A DNA stretch of 63,195 nt, taken from contig JAJZXS010000025.1 of NCBI GenBank assembly GCA_021806295.1, positions 1-63,195 on the forward strand, read 5' to 3'. How positions within the stretch are numbered: position 1 is the first letter of the stretch; each line of letters begins with the position of its first letter. Of the stretch, positions 1 through 8,159 are shown one piece after another. The position numbers were made by a program, and so were the translations under genes. Under the pieces are notes generated by a model. That model had not been told where the DNA came from and did no database searches. It saw nothing but the letters and a program-made list of their open reading frames with translations. The stretch comes from Thermoplasmata archaeon (GTDB lineage Archaea > Thermoplasmatota > Thermoplasmata > Thermoplasmatales > Thermoplasmataceae).

Positions 1-983
1 GCTGCCATAACTGCACTTGTTAGATATAACGGCACCCTACCTACACGGTCTGACAGGTAATAGAAAATAACCAGTCCAGGTACTATGGCACTTCCAAAAT
101 ACACTGCCTCAAAGGCATATGTATCCTTGAGGGTTACTAGGTGAAGTGAACTGAATATGTAAGGGAAAAACTCACCGTATGTCGATGCAGGGATTCCCCA
201 CATGAGGTAAAGAAACCAGGCAAGTAGCATAAACCACCCATAATTTCTGAAAAGCTCCTTATATTTCTTTATAGTGAATTTTTTATTTTCCTCTCCACTG
301 ATATTTATGTGCAGTTCCTTGGCCGATTTTTCAAGGTCAGTTTTATTTCCGCGCATCATATCGAACCTTGGAGATTCTGTAAGGTCTCTTCTTAATATCC
401 AACTGACAAATGCCAGCAAACCTAAAAATATCCATATGGTTCTGAACAGGATCATTCCTGTATTATACAGGGCAATTGCTATTCCAAGCTCTACCAAAAC
501 CCCCACATACCACATTATTGTAGTTATACTCATCAATCTCCCACGATAATTTTTTGGCGAGAATTCAGTAATAAGGCTCCACGAGGTTGGGACATCTGCT
601 CCGACAGCTATTCCTACCATAGCATAGAAAACCATTGCCCAAACAATATTAAATATCCTCGATGGGAAGACGCCAGTAATTGCCAAAAGTATTGATGAGG
701 CCCCATATATTAACATATCCATTTGGTAAATGAATTTTCTCCCAAACTTGTCACCAAGTCTTCCGAAAGTTAAGGCTCCAAAGGCAGCCCCAAGAAGCGT
801 TATCAGTGCCGGAAGTCCATCTTCCAGTGTCGTAAAATTCAGAAGGGTGCCTATTGCCAGGAGCGTAATTCCAGTTCCTGCAAGCATCCCGGCGTCAAGA
901 AAATCTCCAAGGGAGGCTATCAGCGTCCACTTAAAATGTGTACCTGAAAGAGCCGCATCATCATAAGTCTTACTTTCAACCAT
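1..983 (-). CDS. MFS sugar-type transporter, 3' part cut by window edge
   Basis: A major facilitator superfamily transporter expected in the cytoplasmic membrane; the substrate cannot be told from the sequence. The reading frame is open from the ATG at 983 to the window edge, so about 327 residues are visible and the C-terminus is missing. The first cytoplasmic loop carries the MFS motif GRLGDKFGRK, and a second copy, SDRVGRVP, appears in the second half, as expected from the internal duplication of this fold. Most of the rest is hydrophobic. The start is supported by AAGGTGA five bases upstream. The closest relative in the window is the complete MFS gene at 17871-19298. Proximity to sugar-acid genes suggests a sugar or organic acid substrate, but this is only inference. 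Confidence 0.88.
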   Translation of the reverse strand, partial: MVESKTYDDAALSGTHFKWTLIASLGDFLDAGMLAGTGITLLAIGTLLNFTTLEDGLPALITLLGAAFGALTFGRLGDKFGRKFIYQMDMLIYGASSILLAITGVFPSRIFNIVWAMVFYAMVGIAVGADVPTSWSLITEFSPKNYRGRLMSITTIMWYVGVLVELGIAIALYNTGMILFRTIWIFLGLLAFVSWILRRDLTESPRFDMMRGNKTDLEKSAKELHINISGEENKKFTIKKYKELFRNYGWFMLLAWFLYLMWGIPASTYGEFFPYIFSSLHLVTLKDTYAFEAVYFGSAIVPGLVIFYYLSDRVGRVPLYLTSAVMA

Positions 984-1174
984 AAATTCACCTTAAAATA
1001 TATCTTTACTATTGTATATATAGTAAATTCCAAACTATTCCATAGATCACTTCTAAATATACAAAAAAATATTAATAATATTGGTTGTATGATGATTTAT
1101 TTAACTGCACAAGTTAGATATGGCATATTTAAATAATTCTCACCAATATTATATATGCCCGGTATCATAGGTAT

Positions 1175-1888
1175 TTAAAGCCGGGTATTTGTAATCACAA
1201 CCAGCAATGCCAGCAGTATGGAAAAAATTACAACGGATTTCAATATTTTCTCATAGTATTTTGCTAATTTAATGCTATCAATAGTCTCACCGCGGATCAG
1301 TGACCTGTAAGGTCTTGATGCCTGAATCTGTATTTGGAGGAGAGAATAACCGGTAGCAATCATCATCAGTATTATTAAGAAATTATTTCCTCCCTGCACA
1401 ATATACCCGGATGCAATTGGCATTGAACCTGTGGAGAAAGCAAGAAATATATTATTATGGAAAAATCCCCCGAAGAGTTCGAGGTTGTAAGCGAATACAA
1501 AGAAAATCTCCACCAGCCCGGCAAGTATTAGAAAATGGACCACAAAAAATGCGAAATAAAAGGAAAAAGAAAGACCTGCAATGAGAGATACAAATCCCAC
1601 AATTATCATTATATTACGGGGTATATAATTAGCCCATGGGCCAGGGGATTTCTTAAGGGAGGAATCAAAGCAATGGGCAGAAATACCCAGGCAGATCACA
1701 AATGTTATGAACAGATACACAGTCCTCATGATATGGATGCTATGAGAAAAGAAGCTGCCGAAAAATACCAGAGAGCTTACCATGAGTGTGTAGGGATAGA
1801 AGGTGAGGCCAATTATTGCTCTTATATGAAGAGGGCCCGATCTGGGTACGTACCATTCTTTTAATCTATCCGGCATGAGTCTTACCAT
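1175..1888 (-). CDS. UbiA-like polytopic membrane protein lacking the usual Asp-rich motifs
   Basis: A 237-residue protein, almost all membrane-spanning, with about seven hydrophobic stretches. The middle (roughly residues 130-165, reading AYNLELFGG, then HNNIFLAF) resembles members of the UbiA prenyltransferase superfamily as I remember them. However, the metal-binding NDxxDxxxD and DxxxD motifs of active prenyltransferases are not visible; only a short HCFDSS stretch stands where the first motif would be. It may therefore be an inactive or divergent relative rather than a lipid prenyltransferase. A second in-frame ATG lies four codons downstream and either could be the start. It stands alone on its strand between the MFS gene and the MBL-fold gene. 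Identity of the family is tentative. Confidence 0.5.
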   Translation of the reverse strand: MVRLMPDRLKEWYVPRSGPLHIRAIIGLTFYPYTLMVSSLVFFGSFFSHSIHIMRTVYLFITFVICLGISAHCFDSSLKKSPGPWANYIPRNIMIIVGFVSLIAGLSFSFYFAFFVVHFLILAGLVEIFFVFAYNLELFGGFFHNNIFLAFSTGSMPIASGYIVQGGNNFLIILMMIATGYSLLQIQIQASRPYRSLIRGETIDSIKLAKYYEKILKSVVIFSILLALLVVITNTRL

Positions 1889-1983
1889 ATAATTAATCGG
1901 TACATGCTCAATAATTTTTTGTGAATCTATTATATAATTATTAATATAAATAATCTAAATTCCATGAATTTAAAGAGGTGGAA

Positions 1984-2742
1984 TCAGAATTCCATTCCTG
2001 TTATATCGGGATCATAGGCGGGAAGTATCCTTCCATAACGTTCCATGGCCCTGTAAGCACTGTAGCATTCGAATATGTTTTCCGCAATGCCCATTGGAAT
2101 TTTATTTCTTATATTATTTTTCTTGAAGGCTGCGTCCGTGAACACCACCTTTCCGCCAGATGTATTTATTATGAATGCAAGAGACGCCCTGTGGTGGCAT
2201 CCTACCCATAATGCATCTATTCCGGGTACCAGTTCGGTTATAGATTCTGCATCAAAATACCTTATCCTCCTGTGGGCCACAAAATCGAGATACTGAAGAA
2301 TCCTTTCAGGCACAAAGAGATTCCTCTCCGCATTGTGTTCCCCCGGTACAACGATATCATCTATCCAGCCTTTTTTCAGTATATGGTATGTGCCTCTGTT
2401 AAACATATCCGCCCTTCCGGTTGTATAGTCCTGAATTGGCGTAAATGATATATTTTCTATGCTGTCTGGAGGGAACCCCATCTTTTTTAGAATATCAACG
2501 GAATCCAATGAAATGAATTTTGCACGTTCTCCGGCAAATCGCACCATTGCATTGTTTCTCTCTGTTAGATCCTCCGGAAGTCCTGTATTTATCAAAAAAT
2601 TGGTATCCCTGTTGTATGCCAGGACCATATGGAAATGCAGAAGTTCCCAGGAATCCCAGCCTGACATTCTATACACCTCTGGACCAGGAACCCAGGATTC
2701 TCCGGTTTTAACTATTTTTACCCTGAAAATATTTTCTGTCAT
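1984..2742 (-). CDS. Metallo-beta-lactamase-fold protein with a degenerate metal site
   Basis: A 252-residue protein with the layout of AiiA-like MBL-fold hydrolases: an N-terminal strand region ending in FLINTGLPEDL, a central region where HxHxDH should lie, a later WVGCHHRASL segment corresponding to the PGHTPGS region, VVFTDAA, and a C-terminal YDPDI tail. At the expected metal motif the sequence reads TPIQDY, so three histidines are lost and only the aspartate remains. It may be a lactonase relative with changed or no metal binding. The ATG at 2742 is preferred over the one at 2754 because GGTGAGG precedes it closely. It lies just downstream of, and on the same strand as, a sugar-acid dehydratase, so a linked role in sugar-lactone or sugar-acid metabolism is plausible but inferred. 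Confidence 0.6.
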   Translation of the reverse strand: MTENIFRVKIVKTGESWVPGPEVYRMSGWDSWELLHFHMVLAYNRDTNFLINTGLPEDLTERNNAMVRFAGERAKFISLDSVDILKKMGFPPDSIENISFTPIQDYTTGRADMFNRGTYHILKKGWIDDIVVPGEHNAERNLFVPERILQYLDFVAHRRIRYFDAESITELVPGIDALWVGCHHRASLAFIINTSGGKVVFTDAAFKKNNIRNKIPMGIAENIFECYSAYRAMERYGRILPAYDPDITGMEF

Positions 2743-2796
2743 TTGCCTCACCATAGTTTTAATTACTAATTTGGTATAAAATATGAAATATTTTAA

Positions 2797-3909
2797 TTAG
2801 TTTGGCTTTTTATACTCTATTCCAAACCCGGGCCTGTCACCAAGTTCAATGTAACCCTTTACAGGGAATGGTATTCCTTCCATATCCTGCTCCATCCACT
2901 CCCTGTATTTGGTCAGGAACTCTGCAACAGGTGTCACGCTTTCCGGCTCTGATATTATGCAGTGGAGGTTATAAACATTGCCTGTGTGGGGTACAATAAT
3001 AGCTCCATAGGTTTCGGCAAGCGCGGCTATCTTTTTCATAGGTGTTATGCCGCCTGTCCAGACAGCATCCGGCTGCAGTATTCTTATGCCCGCATCCAGT
3101 AATCTTTTAAAATCGTATACATGATAATGGTGTTCCCCCTCTGATATGGGTATATCTGTTTTCAGTGTTAGCATTTTCATGGCCTCGAAATCATCAGGCA
3201 TAAAGGGCTCCTCCACCCATGCCATATCATATTTTTCAAGCTTCTTTACCATTTTAAGTGCAAAGTTGTAATTCCATGACATCCACGCGTCACCTGCCAG
3301 TTCCACATCGTATCCCACCGCGTCCCTTATGGCCCTTACGAGTTCTATGTTTTTACTGACACCGTCAACATCTGATGGGCCTGAAATAAATCTCATCTTC
3401 ATGGTCTTGTAACCCTCTGACACATATTTCCGTGCCTCTTCCTGCAGTTCTGGTATGGCTGTTGGATGCAGATGCGATGCATATGCCCTTATTTTTTTTC
3501 GTGTAGGGCCGCCCATTATACGGTATGCTGGAACACCGAGATACCTTGAATAAAGGTCGTACATAAGGATGTTGATTGCACTGAGAGCGTGCATCATAAC
3601 GCCGGCTCTCCCCAGGGGAAGGGACAGCCTGTAAAGCATGTCCCAGGCCATGTTTATTTCAGAAACGTCCAGTCCGTTCAATTTTTTTGACAGATCAACG
3701 GCAAAATCCGCAACGTCTGAAGTTGTGTTGTAGTACGCTGCATAATCACCTGCCCTCATCTCAAGGGTGCAAACTTCATTGATCATGGCGGCCTCAGTAG
3801 GCGATACCTCGCCAAGGATGTTTTTATAATAATCTGTTGGCTTGACATATCTGTAAACAGGCTGTTCCACCTTTTCCCTACCAATTATTCTTACGCCTTC
3901 GATCTTCAT
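2797..3909 (-). CDS. Enolase-superfamily sugar-acid dehydratase, L-rhamnonate dehydratase-like
   Basis: A 370-residue member of the mandelate racemase group of the enolase superfamily. These enzymes remove water from sugar acids, giving 2-keto-3-deoxy acids. The three acidic magnesium ligands can be placed in LAGDAW, WVEEPF and SEGEHH, followed by QPDAVW and the catalytic histidine region PHTGNVY. The stretch EGEHH, then QPDxxWxGGxT, then VPHxxxVYxxH and the C-terminal DRPGFGIE strongly recall bacterial RhmD, so L-rhamnonate is the best substrate guess. Related archaeal enzymes act on gluconate or arabinonate and cannot be excluded. The MBL-fold gene follows 42 bases downstream. A rhamnose mutarotase and a DapA-type aldolase at 39665-40881 could serve the same non-phosphorylating pathway. 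Confidence 0.8.
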   Translation of the reverse strand: MKIEGVRIIGREKVEQPVYRYVKPTDYYKNILGEVSPTEAAMINEVCTLEMRAGDYAAYYNTTSDVADFAVDLSKKLNGLDVSEINMAWDMLYRLSLPLGRAGVMMHALSAINILMYDLYSRYLGVPAYRIMGGPTRKKIRAYASHLHPTAIPELQEEARKYVSEGYKTMKMRFISGPSDVDGVSKNIELVRAIRDAVGYDVELAGDAWMSWNYNFALKMVKKLEKYDMAWVEEPFMPDDFEAMKMLTLKTDIPISEGEHHYHVYDFKRLLDAGIRILQPDAVWTGGITPMKKIAALAETYGAIIVPHTGNVYNLHCIISEPESVTPVAEFLTKYREWMEQDMEGIPFPVKGYIELGDRPGFGIEYKKPN

Positions 3910-4020
3910 AATATCATATTTTTAATGTTTGATTATTATTAAATCTATATCCGGAAATGTTCGTATATGGAAAGAGGGAATATTGCACATTATTTTTATA
4001 TTATTTCATTATATTAAATT

Positions 4021-4776
4021 ATGAAAGCTGTTATAATTACAGTTGGAAACGAAATACTGAAGGGCAGGACCGTAAACACAAATTTTTCCTATATAGGAGA
4101 ATTGCTCACGTATTCAGGATATGATGTTGTAAAGGGAATAATTGTCAGGGATAATCTTGACGAGATATCTAATGCATTCAGGGAATCTTTTTCAGCAGGT
4201 GATATTATTATATCTTCCGGCGGGCTGGGTCCCACCTATGACGACATGACGCTGAAGGGGTTCTCTGCATGCTTCGGATTGAAGCTTGTAAAAAATCAGG
4301 AGGCCGAGAATATGATACTCGGGAAGGCAGGGTATATGACTCCTGCCAGGGAAAAAATGTCAATCCTCCCCGAAGGATCAGAACCACTGGAAAACAGGGC
4401 CGGAACAGCCCCTGGCATTTATATTGAAATTTCCGGTAAGACCTTTATAATAGTCCCTGGGGTTCCGGGAGAGGTGAAATCTATCATGGAAGGAATAAAG
4501 GACAGGATAAAAGTACCCGGATTTCAATATACTGATAGATCTGAAAATCTGTATAATGTTAAGGAAAGCCTCATAGCGCCTTTAATAGCTGACCTTATGA
4601 AAAAATATGGTGGCAATGCATACATAAAAACACACCCGAAAGTAGATGAGAATGGAGAGCCGTGGGTTGAGGTGGAGGTATCCGCATGGGGAAACGACAG
4701 GGGTGCCATAGAAAAACTGGCTGATTCCATACTGGAGCAGATAAAGGAAGATGCAATGCAGAATAATTATAAGTAA
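4021..4776 (+). CDS. CinA N-terminal/MoaB-like molybdopterin-binding-fold protein
   Basis: A 251-residue protein of the CinA amino-terminal family. The fold is that of molybdopterin-binding proteins, but most archaeal members are of unproven function; relatives have been linked to nucleotide pyrophosphatase or NMN-related activities. Visible signatures are ITVGNEILKGRTVNTN at the N-terminus, SSGGLGPTYDDMT near residue 65, and VPGVPGEVKSIM near residue 145. The C-terminal amidase domain of bacterial CinA is absent, which is normal in archaea. A TATA-like TTTTTATATT lies about 23 bases before the ATG with no Shine-Dalgarno sequence, so the transcript is probably leaderless. The DUF2240 gene follows 17 bases downstream on the same strand and may be co-transcribed. 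Confidence 0.85.
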   Translation: MKAVIITVGNEILKGRTVNTNFSYIGELLTYSGYDVVKGIIVRDNLDEISNAFRESFSAGDIIISSGGLGPTYDDMTLKGFSACFGLKLVKNQEAENMILGKAGYMTPAREKMSILPEGSEPLENRAGTAPGIYIEISGKTFIIVPGVPGEVKSIMEGIKDRIKVPGFQYTDRSENLYNVKESLIAPLIADLMKKYGGNAYIKTHPKVDENGEPWVEVEVSAWGNDRGAIEKLADSILEQIKEDAMQNNYK

Positions 4777-4793
4777 ATAAATGATTTACCCGC

Positions 4794-5270
4794 ATGAATA
4801 AGGATATGGCAAGAAAACTCATAGCCCTGGTGGCCATGAAAAAGGCCAGCGGTTATACCAGCTCAGATTTTATCAATACACTATCATTCAAACGTGCCCT
4901 GATTCCCCCGGATACTGTGGAACGTTTTATTGAGTCTTCCCTTAATGAGAAGCTCATAGTTGAAAAGGAAGGAAAATATGTTCCAAATTTCAGCACTGAG
5001 GGAGTTATAGTACCACTGGATTTTTCAGTTGATGTTGATGAACTTTTCTCGGAGGCGGCTGAAAAGCCACTGGTAGACAGAATGCTGGAAGCGGCTTCGG
5101 CCTCAGGAAAAATGACAAAAAAGGAGGCAATAATCAAGGCCAGGGATCTGCTATCCGGCATGCAGTTTATAGATTTTGAAACGGCAATGGTCACTGTTCT
5201 TTCGGATGCTGGAATAGATATATCCTCATTTGTAGCTGAAAAGGAGAATAACTCCGGATACTCTCAATAA
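4794..5270 (+). CDS. DUF2240 family archaeal protein
   Basis: A 158-residue archaeal protein. The N-terminal half shows the DUF2240 layout: a helical start, then FINTLSFKR, then VERFIESSLNEKLIV, then YVPNF and a VIVPLDFSVDVDELF segment. The family is conserved across euryarchaea; its function is unknown. The arrangement of helices suggests a winged-helix-like N-terminal domain followed by a helical C-terminal domain (LVDRMLEAASASGKMTKKEAI and onward) that recalls the other end of the family. It follows the CinA-like gene closely. Its last codons overlap by seven bases the end of the convergent Trm1 gene, so the two transcripts share their 3' ends. Confidence 0.78.
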   Translation: MNKDMARKLIALVAMKKASGYTSSDFINTLSFKRALIPPDTVERFIESSLNEKLIVEKEGKYVPNFSTEGVIVPLDFSVDVDELFSEAAEKPLVDRMLEAASASGKMTKKEAIIKARDLLSGMQFIDFETAMVTVLSDAGIDISSFVAEKENNSGYSQ

Positions 5271-6319
5271 ATCAGGTGCAGGGCATCCTTTACCGGGACT
5301 GAAACTTTTATGCCTGTATCTGAAAACTGGGATCTTCCGCACTGTATGCCATCCCCGGCCAGTTTTTCCATGCTTGATTCCATTCCCATGGAATCGTGGT
5401 GTATAATCCTGGCAAAATCTGCAATATCTGCAAAATACAGGGAGATGTCATTGTTTTTCACTGCATCCAGGGATTTTAAAAACAATTTATCGGGGTTTTC
5501 AATTATATTCAGGCCTTTAACCACATCCGAATTGAGATTGCCCAGCCACATGGGACCTTCGCTGGATTCAGGGTATTCCGGTGCCAATCCTGTGTGCCGG
5601 TTGAATGTGCCTATTTTCTCCAGCTGCCTGTCTGCCATGGAAGATGATGAAATTATCTGGAATATTACACGGTAATAATGGGAGTGCCATAGGGATATCA
5701 TGGGTATTGCGGCCCTATCCATTGCAGCTGCCCGTTTAACAATTTCGCCGATTAACAGGCGTATGCCTGATTCGTGCCTGTAGGTATCATTGATTATTGA
5801 CGCCCCGTAGCGCCTGAACGTTTTCCTCCCCATGGAGCCGGTAAGGGCGGTAAGGTCTGTGGGGGTAATTCCGATGTAGCCCTTATTCCTGATATTCAGC
5901 ATGGCGTCATCAATATATGGCAGCACTGATCCGTAGGGATCGATATCTATATAATCAAACAGAAAATCGTTCAGTACTGCCTGAAATGTTCTATTGTATA
6001 CCTCAACATCAGACCCATTCAGGTCCCTGTTGATTTTTATATACTCAAATGATTTTTTATTTATTTCAGAAATAACTGTTTTTACTCCGGCCTCCCGGTT
6101 AATCCTCAGCCCCCTTATGCCGGTGCCGCCGAAGGCATCCAGCGCTATCCTGGGTTTTACTGTCCTGAGGAAAGATACTGTAATATCCCGGTTAAGTTTC
6201 TGATCCAGATTATAAAAACCTGGAGTTTTTGTACCCGGGCCCTTTATAAAAAAATTATCAGGAGCCATTATCCTTACGGAGCCCTCTGATAATGTCTTAA
6301 ATTGATTCTTCCTCTCCAT
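5264..6319 (-). CDS. trm1: tRNA (guanine26-N2)-dimethyltransferase Trm1
   Basis: Methylates guanine 26 of tRNA to dimethylguanosine using S-adenosylmethionine. The 351-residue product begins with the family's EGSVRIMAPDNFF segment, has the SAM-binding loop LDAFGGTGIRGLR near residue 75, an acidic SEINKKS, and the catalytic YIDIDPYGSVLPYID, where other members read DIDPFGSP. GITPTDLTALTGS follows. The length is slightly under the usual 370-380 residues, and the zinc-binding cysteine cluster found in many archaeal Trm1 proteins is not apparent in the C-terminal half; only one cysteine is seen there. The start at 6319 has AAAGGT six bases upstream. The gene overlaps the end of the THEP1-like gene by 23 bases, indicating translational coupling. 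Confidence 0.93.
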   Translation of the reverse strand: MERKNQFKTLSEGSVRIMAPDNFFIKGPGTKTPGFYNLDQKLNRDITVSFLRTVKPRIALDAFGGTGIRGLRINREAGVKTVISEINKKSFEYIKINRDLNGSDVEVYNRTFQAVLNDFLFDYIDIDPYGSVLPYIDDAMLNIRNKGYIGITPTDLTALTGSMGRKTFRRYGASIINDTYRHESGIRLLIGEIVKRAAAMDRAAIPMISLWHSHYYRVIFQIISSSSMADRQLEKIGTFNRHTGLAPEYPESSEGPMWLGNLNSDVVKGLNIIENPDKLFLKSLDAVKNNDISLYFADIADFARIIHHDSMGMESSMEKLAGDGIQCGRSQFSDTGIKVSVPVKDALHLIY

Positions 6320-6842
6320 TCAATACCTTTAAAATTTTAAATGGCAGTATGTTCTTGTTGATGGGGGTAATATCAAAAACCCTCACACTTTCATAGCCGC
6401 GGAATTCCTGGAGCACTGGGTTTCTGGATTTCTTATGCAGTGTTACGATTATCGATTTATCAGATTTCATTGTTTCCTCTATCTCGGCCTTTATCTGCTT
6501 GGTTGTATTTTCAATTTTCCCGAGCTCGTCTATTATTATAACATCTGCCTCCTCTCTGGATTTCTGGAGGCTGGGAACCAGAAGCTCTTCCAGCGCCTTT
6601 GTATCCACCCCGAGTTTGTCCACCTTTACCCTTGAAACAAGATCACTTCTGGCAAATTCAACCTTTCTCTTTGTAAGAATATCCGTAATATAATAGGCAA
6701 GCACCCTTCCGTGTTCAATCTTTTCTGATACAAGTGTACCCTCTATTAATTTTCCATTGTTTTTTAGCATCTCCATAATCTTATTCAGTGCCTCGGTCTT
6801 TATAGAACCGATTGGTCCGGTTATCCCTACTTTTATTGCCAT
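6297..6842 (-). CDS. THEP1-like nucleoside-triphosphatase with altered Walker A
   Basis: A 181-residue P-loop NTPase of the THEP1 type, a family that hydrolyses nucleoside triphosphates in vitro and whose role in the cell is unclear. The Walker A region, residues 9-16, reads GPIGSIKT: the glycine that normally precedes the lysine is isoleucine. I confirmed this from the codons (GGT TCT ATA AAG ACC). The Walker B region DVIIIDELGKIE is intact, and VTLHKKSRNPVLQEF matches the later part of the family. The start ATG has GGAGGA seven bases upstream and lies directly after the mptD stop. The downstream trm1 start is inside this gene, so mptD, this gene and trm1 form a coupled operon. The tRNA neighbour hints at, but does not prove, an RNA-related role. 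Confidence 0.82.
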   Translation of the reverse strand: MAIKVGITGPIGSIKTEALNKIMEMLKNNGKLIEGTLVSEKIEHGRVLAYYITDILTKRKVEFARSDLVSRVKVDKLGVDTKALEELLVPSLQKSREEADVIIIDELGKIENTTKQIKAEIEETMKSDKSIIVTLHKKSRNPVLQEFRGYESVRVFDITPINKNILPFKILKVLNGEEESI

Positions 6843-6844
6843 TA

Positions 6845-7198
6845 TTATTCCTCCAAATACATCAGCGGGTAATTCAGGTCCTGCACATAATGCATCCTTG
6901 CCCTTACCGCCTGACCATTATATTCAACGGTTAACCTTACATCCATCATTTCTCCTGAGAGGGATGTATACTGGAACGATGTGCTCTGGCTTCCCATATT
7001 AATTTCTACGGATACGTGCTTAACAAAGGGCTGTACTGATACACTTTTTTCTATTGCCCGTGAAATTTCGTCTATATTGCTCTCATTTACAGGCACACCG
7101 GTATACTGATGAAATATGCCACCCAGTTTTATGCCCGCCTCGAATATTGCCCTTTCCCTATCTGTGCAGTGAAAATATTTGCGGGCCGGGTCTAACAT
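6845..7198 (-). CDS. mptD: Archaeal dihydroneopterin aldolase MptD (DUF372)
   Basis: Cleaves 7,8-dihydroneopterin to 6-hydroxymethyl-dihydropterin and glycolaldehyde in archaeal pterin synthesis. The family hallmark is seen near the N-terminus: YFHCTDRERAIFEAGIKLG followed by FHQYTGVPV. The rest, VSVEINMG and VRLTVEYNG, forms the expected small alpha/beta domain. An ATG at 7243 would add 15 residues, but the ATG at 7198 fits the family length (about 117 residues) and has an AATTATATG TATA-like element some 25 bases upstream, consistent with a leaderless message starting there. It heads a likely operon with the THEP1-like NTPase and trm1. The upstream region is shared divergently with the GGGP synthase gene. 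Confidence 0.82.
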   Translation of the reverse strand: MLDPARKYFHCTDRERAIFEAGIKLGGIFHQYTGVPVNESNIDEISRAIEKSVSVQPFVKHVSVEINMGSQSTSFQYTSLSGEMMDVRLTVEYNGQAVRARMHYVQDLNYPLMYLEE

Positions 7199-7354
7199 TA
7201 TATAGTGTATTACATATAATTTATTAAATATTGTTCTTTTCAAAATTACGAATTTTTAAACCTTTTGTTTGGAACATTGAAAAAAGATTTAGATGAGTTT
7301 ATATGTAAGTTTACTATAGCATTACCTGTAGCTGATAAATTAAGGTGAATAATA

Positions 7355-8086
7355 GTGAATGTTTACAGGAATATTATGTCAATCCTGAAATACAAAAAAG
7401 TGCATATGACGCTGATAGACCCGGCAGCACAACCCCCTGAAAAATCAGGGGATCTGGCGGAGAAGGCAGACAGGGCTGGCACAGATTTCTTTCTAATAGG
7501 TGGGTCAACAGACATAAATTCACATTTAATGGATATAACCATTGAAAAAATAAGGGCAAAAACAGAGAAACAGATTATTATTTTTCCAGGTTCAAGGACA
7601 ATGATCAGCAGGTATGCCGATGCAATATATTACATGATGCTGATGAATTCAACCAATATTGACTACATAGTAGGCCATCAGATAGGATCAGCATCTGTCC
7701 TGAAAAAACTTGGAATAGAGACGATCCCCATGGGGTATCTGGTATTTGAGCCGGGCATGACTGTTGGCAGGGTTGGGAATGCGAGGCTTATAGGCAGGGA
7801 AGATGAGAACACTGCACTTTCCTATGCTGTTGCTGCTGAATTTTTCGGTTTTAAATTGCTGTACCTGGAAGCAGGATCCGGGGCTCCAGAACCGGTGGGG
7901 TGCAATGTCATAACCAGAATAAAGGAAGCTGTGAACATTCCGGTTATAGTAGGCGGGGGCATAAGAGATTATGAAAAGGCAAGATCTGTGCTCGATGCAG
8001 GTGCAGACATAATTGTTACCGGTACAGTTGTTGAAAAACACGAAAACCCGTATATAGCTCTTAAGGATATTATCAATGCAATATAG
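7355..8086 (+). CDS. Geranylgeranylglyceryl phosphate synthase
   Basis: Catalyses the first committed step of archaeal lipid synthesis, joining geranylgeranyl diphosphate to sn-glycerol-1-phosphate. The product is a 243-residue TIM barrel. Visible signatures are HMTLIDPAA (metal and phosphate contact), FLIGGSTDI, IIFPGSRTMIS, then MGYLVFEPG, YLEAGSGAPEPV and the phosphate-binding VGGGIRDYEKA, followed by ADIIVTGT. All are conserved in group II GGGPS enzymes. The start is a GTG at 7355, chosen because AAGGTGA lies six bases upstream and no in-frame ATG occurs before residue 8. It is divergent from mptD and followed by the first YrhK-like gene. Together with the tetraether synthase at 52470-54296 it supplies the core lipid pathway. 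Confidence 0.95.
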   Translation: MNVYRNIMSILKYKKVHMTLIDPAAQPPEKSGDLAEKADRAGTDFFLIGGSTDINSHLMDITIEKIRAKTEKQIIIFPGSRTMISRYADAIYYMMLMNSTNIDYIVGHQIGSASVLKKLGIETIPMGYLVFEPGMTVGRVGNARLIGREDENTALSYAVAAEFFGFKLLYLEAGSGAPEPVGCNVITRIKEAVNIPVIVGGGIRDYEKARSVLDAGADIIVTGTVVEKHENPYIALKDIINAI

Positions 8087-8159
8087 ATTTTTTATTTCGC
8101 AGGTTTATTGATGCACCATTTCTACCTAAATTATATTAGGGTGCAGAAAATGTTGAATA

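Noticed and set aside
11-1121. Near-repeat CTGCACNNGTTAGATAT at 11-27 and 1105-1121
   Set aside because: About 15 matching bases, one copy inside coding DNA, no further extension; likely chance.
1535-1864. 109-codon forward frame opposite the UbiA-like gene
   Set aside because: Fully antisense to a better supported membrane protein; its composition (many Cys, Tyr, His) is that of a shadow frame.
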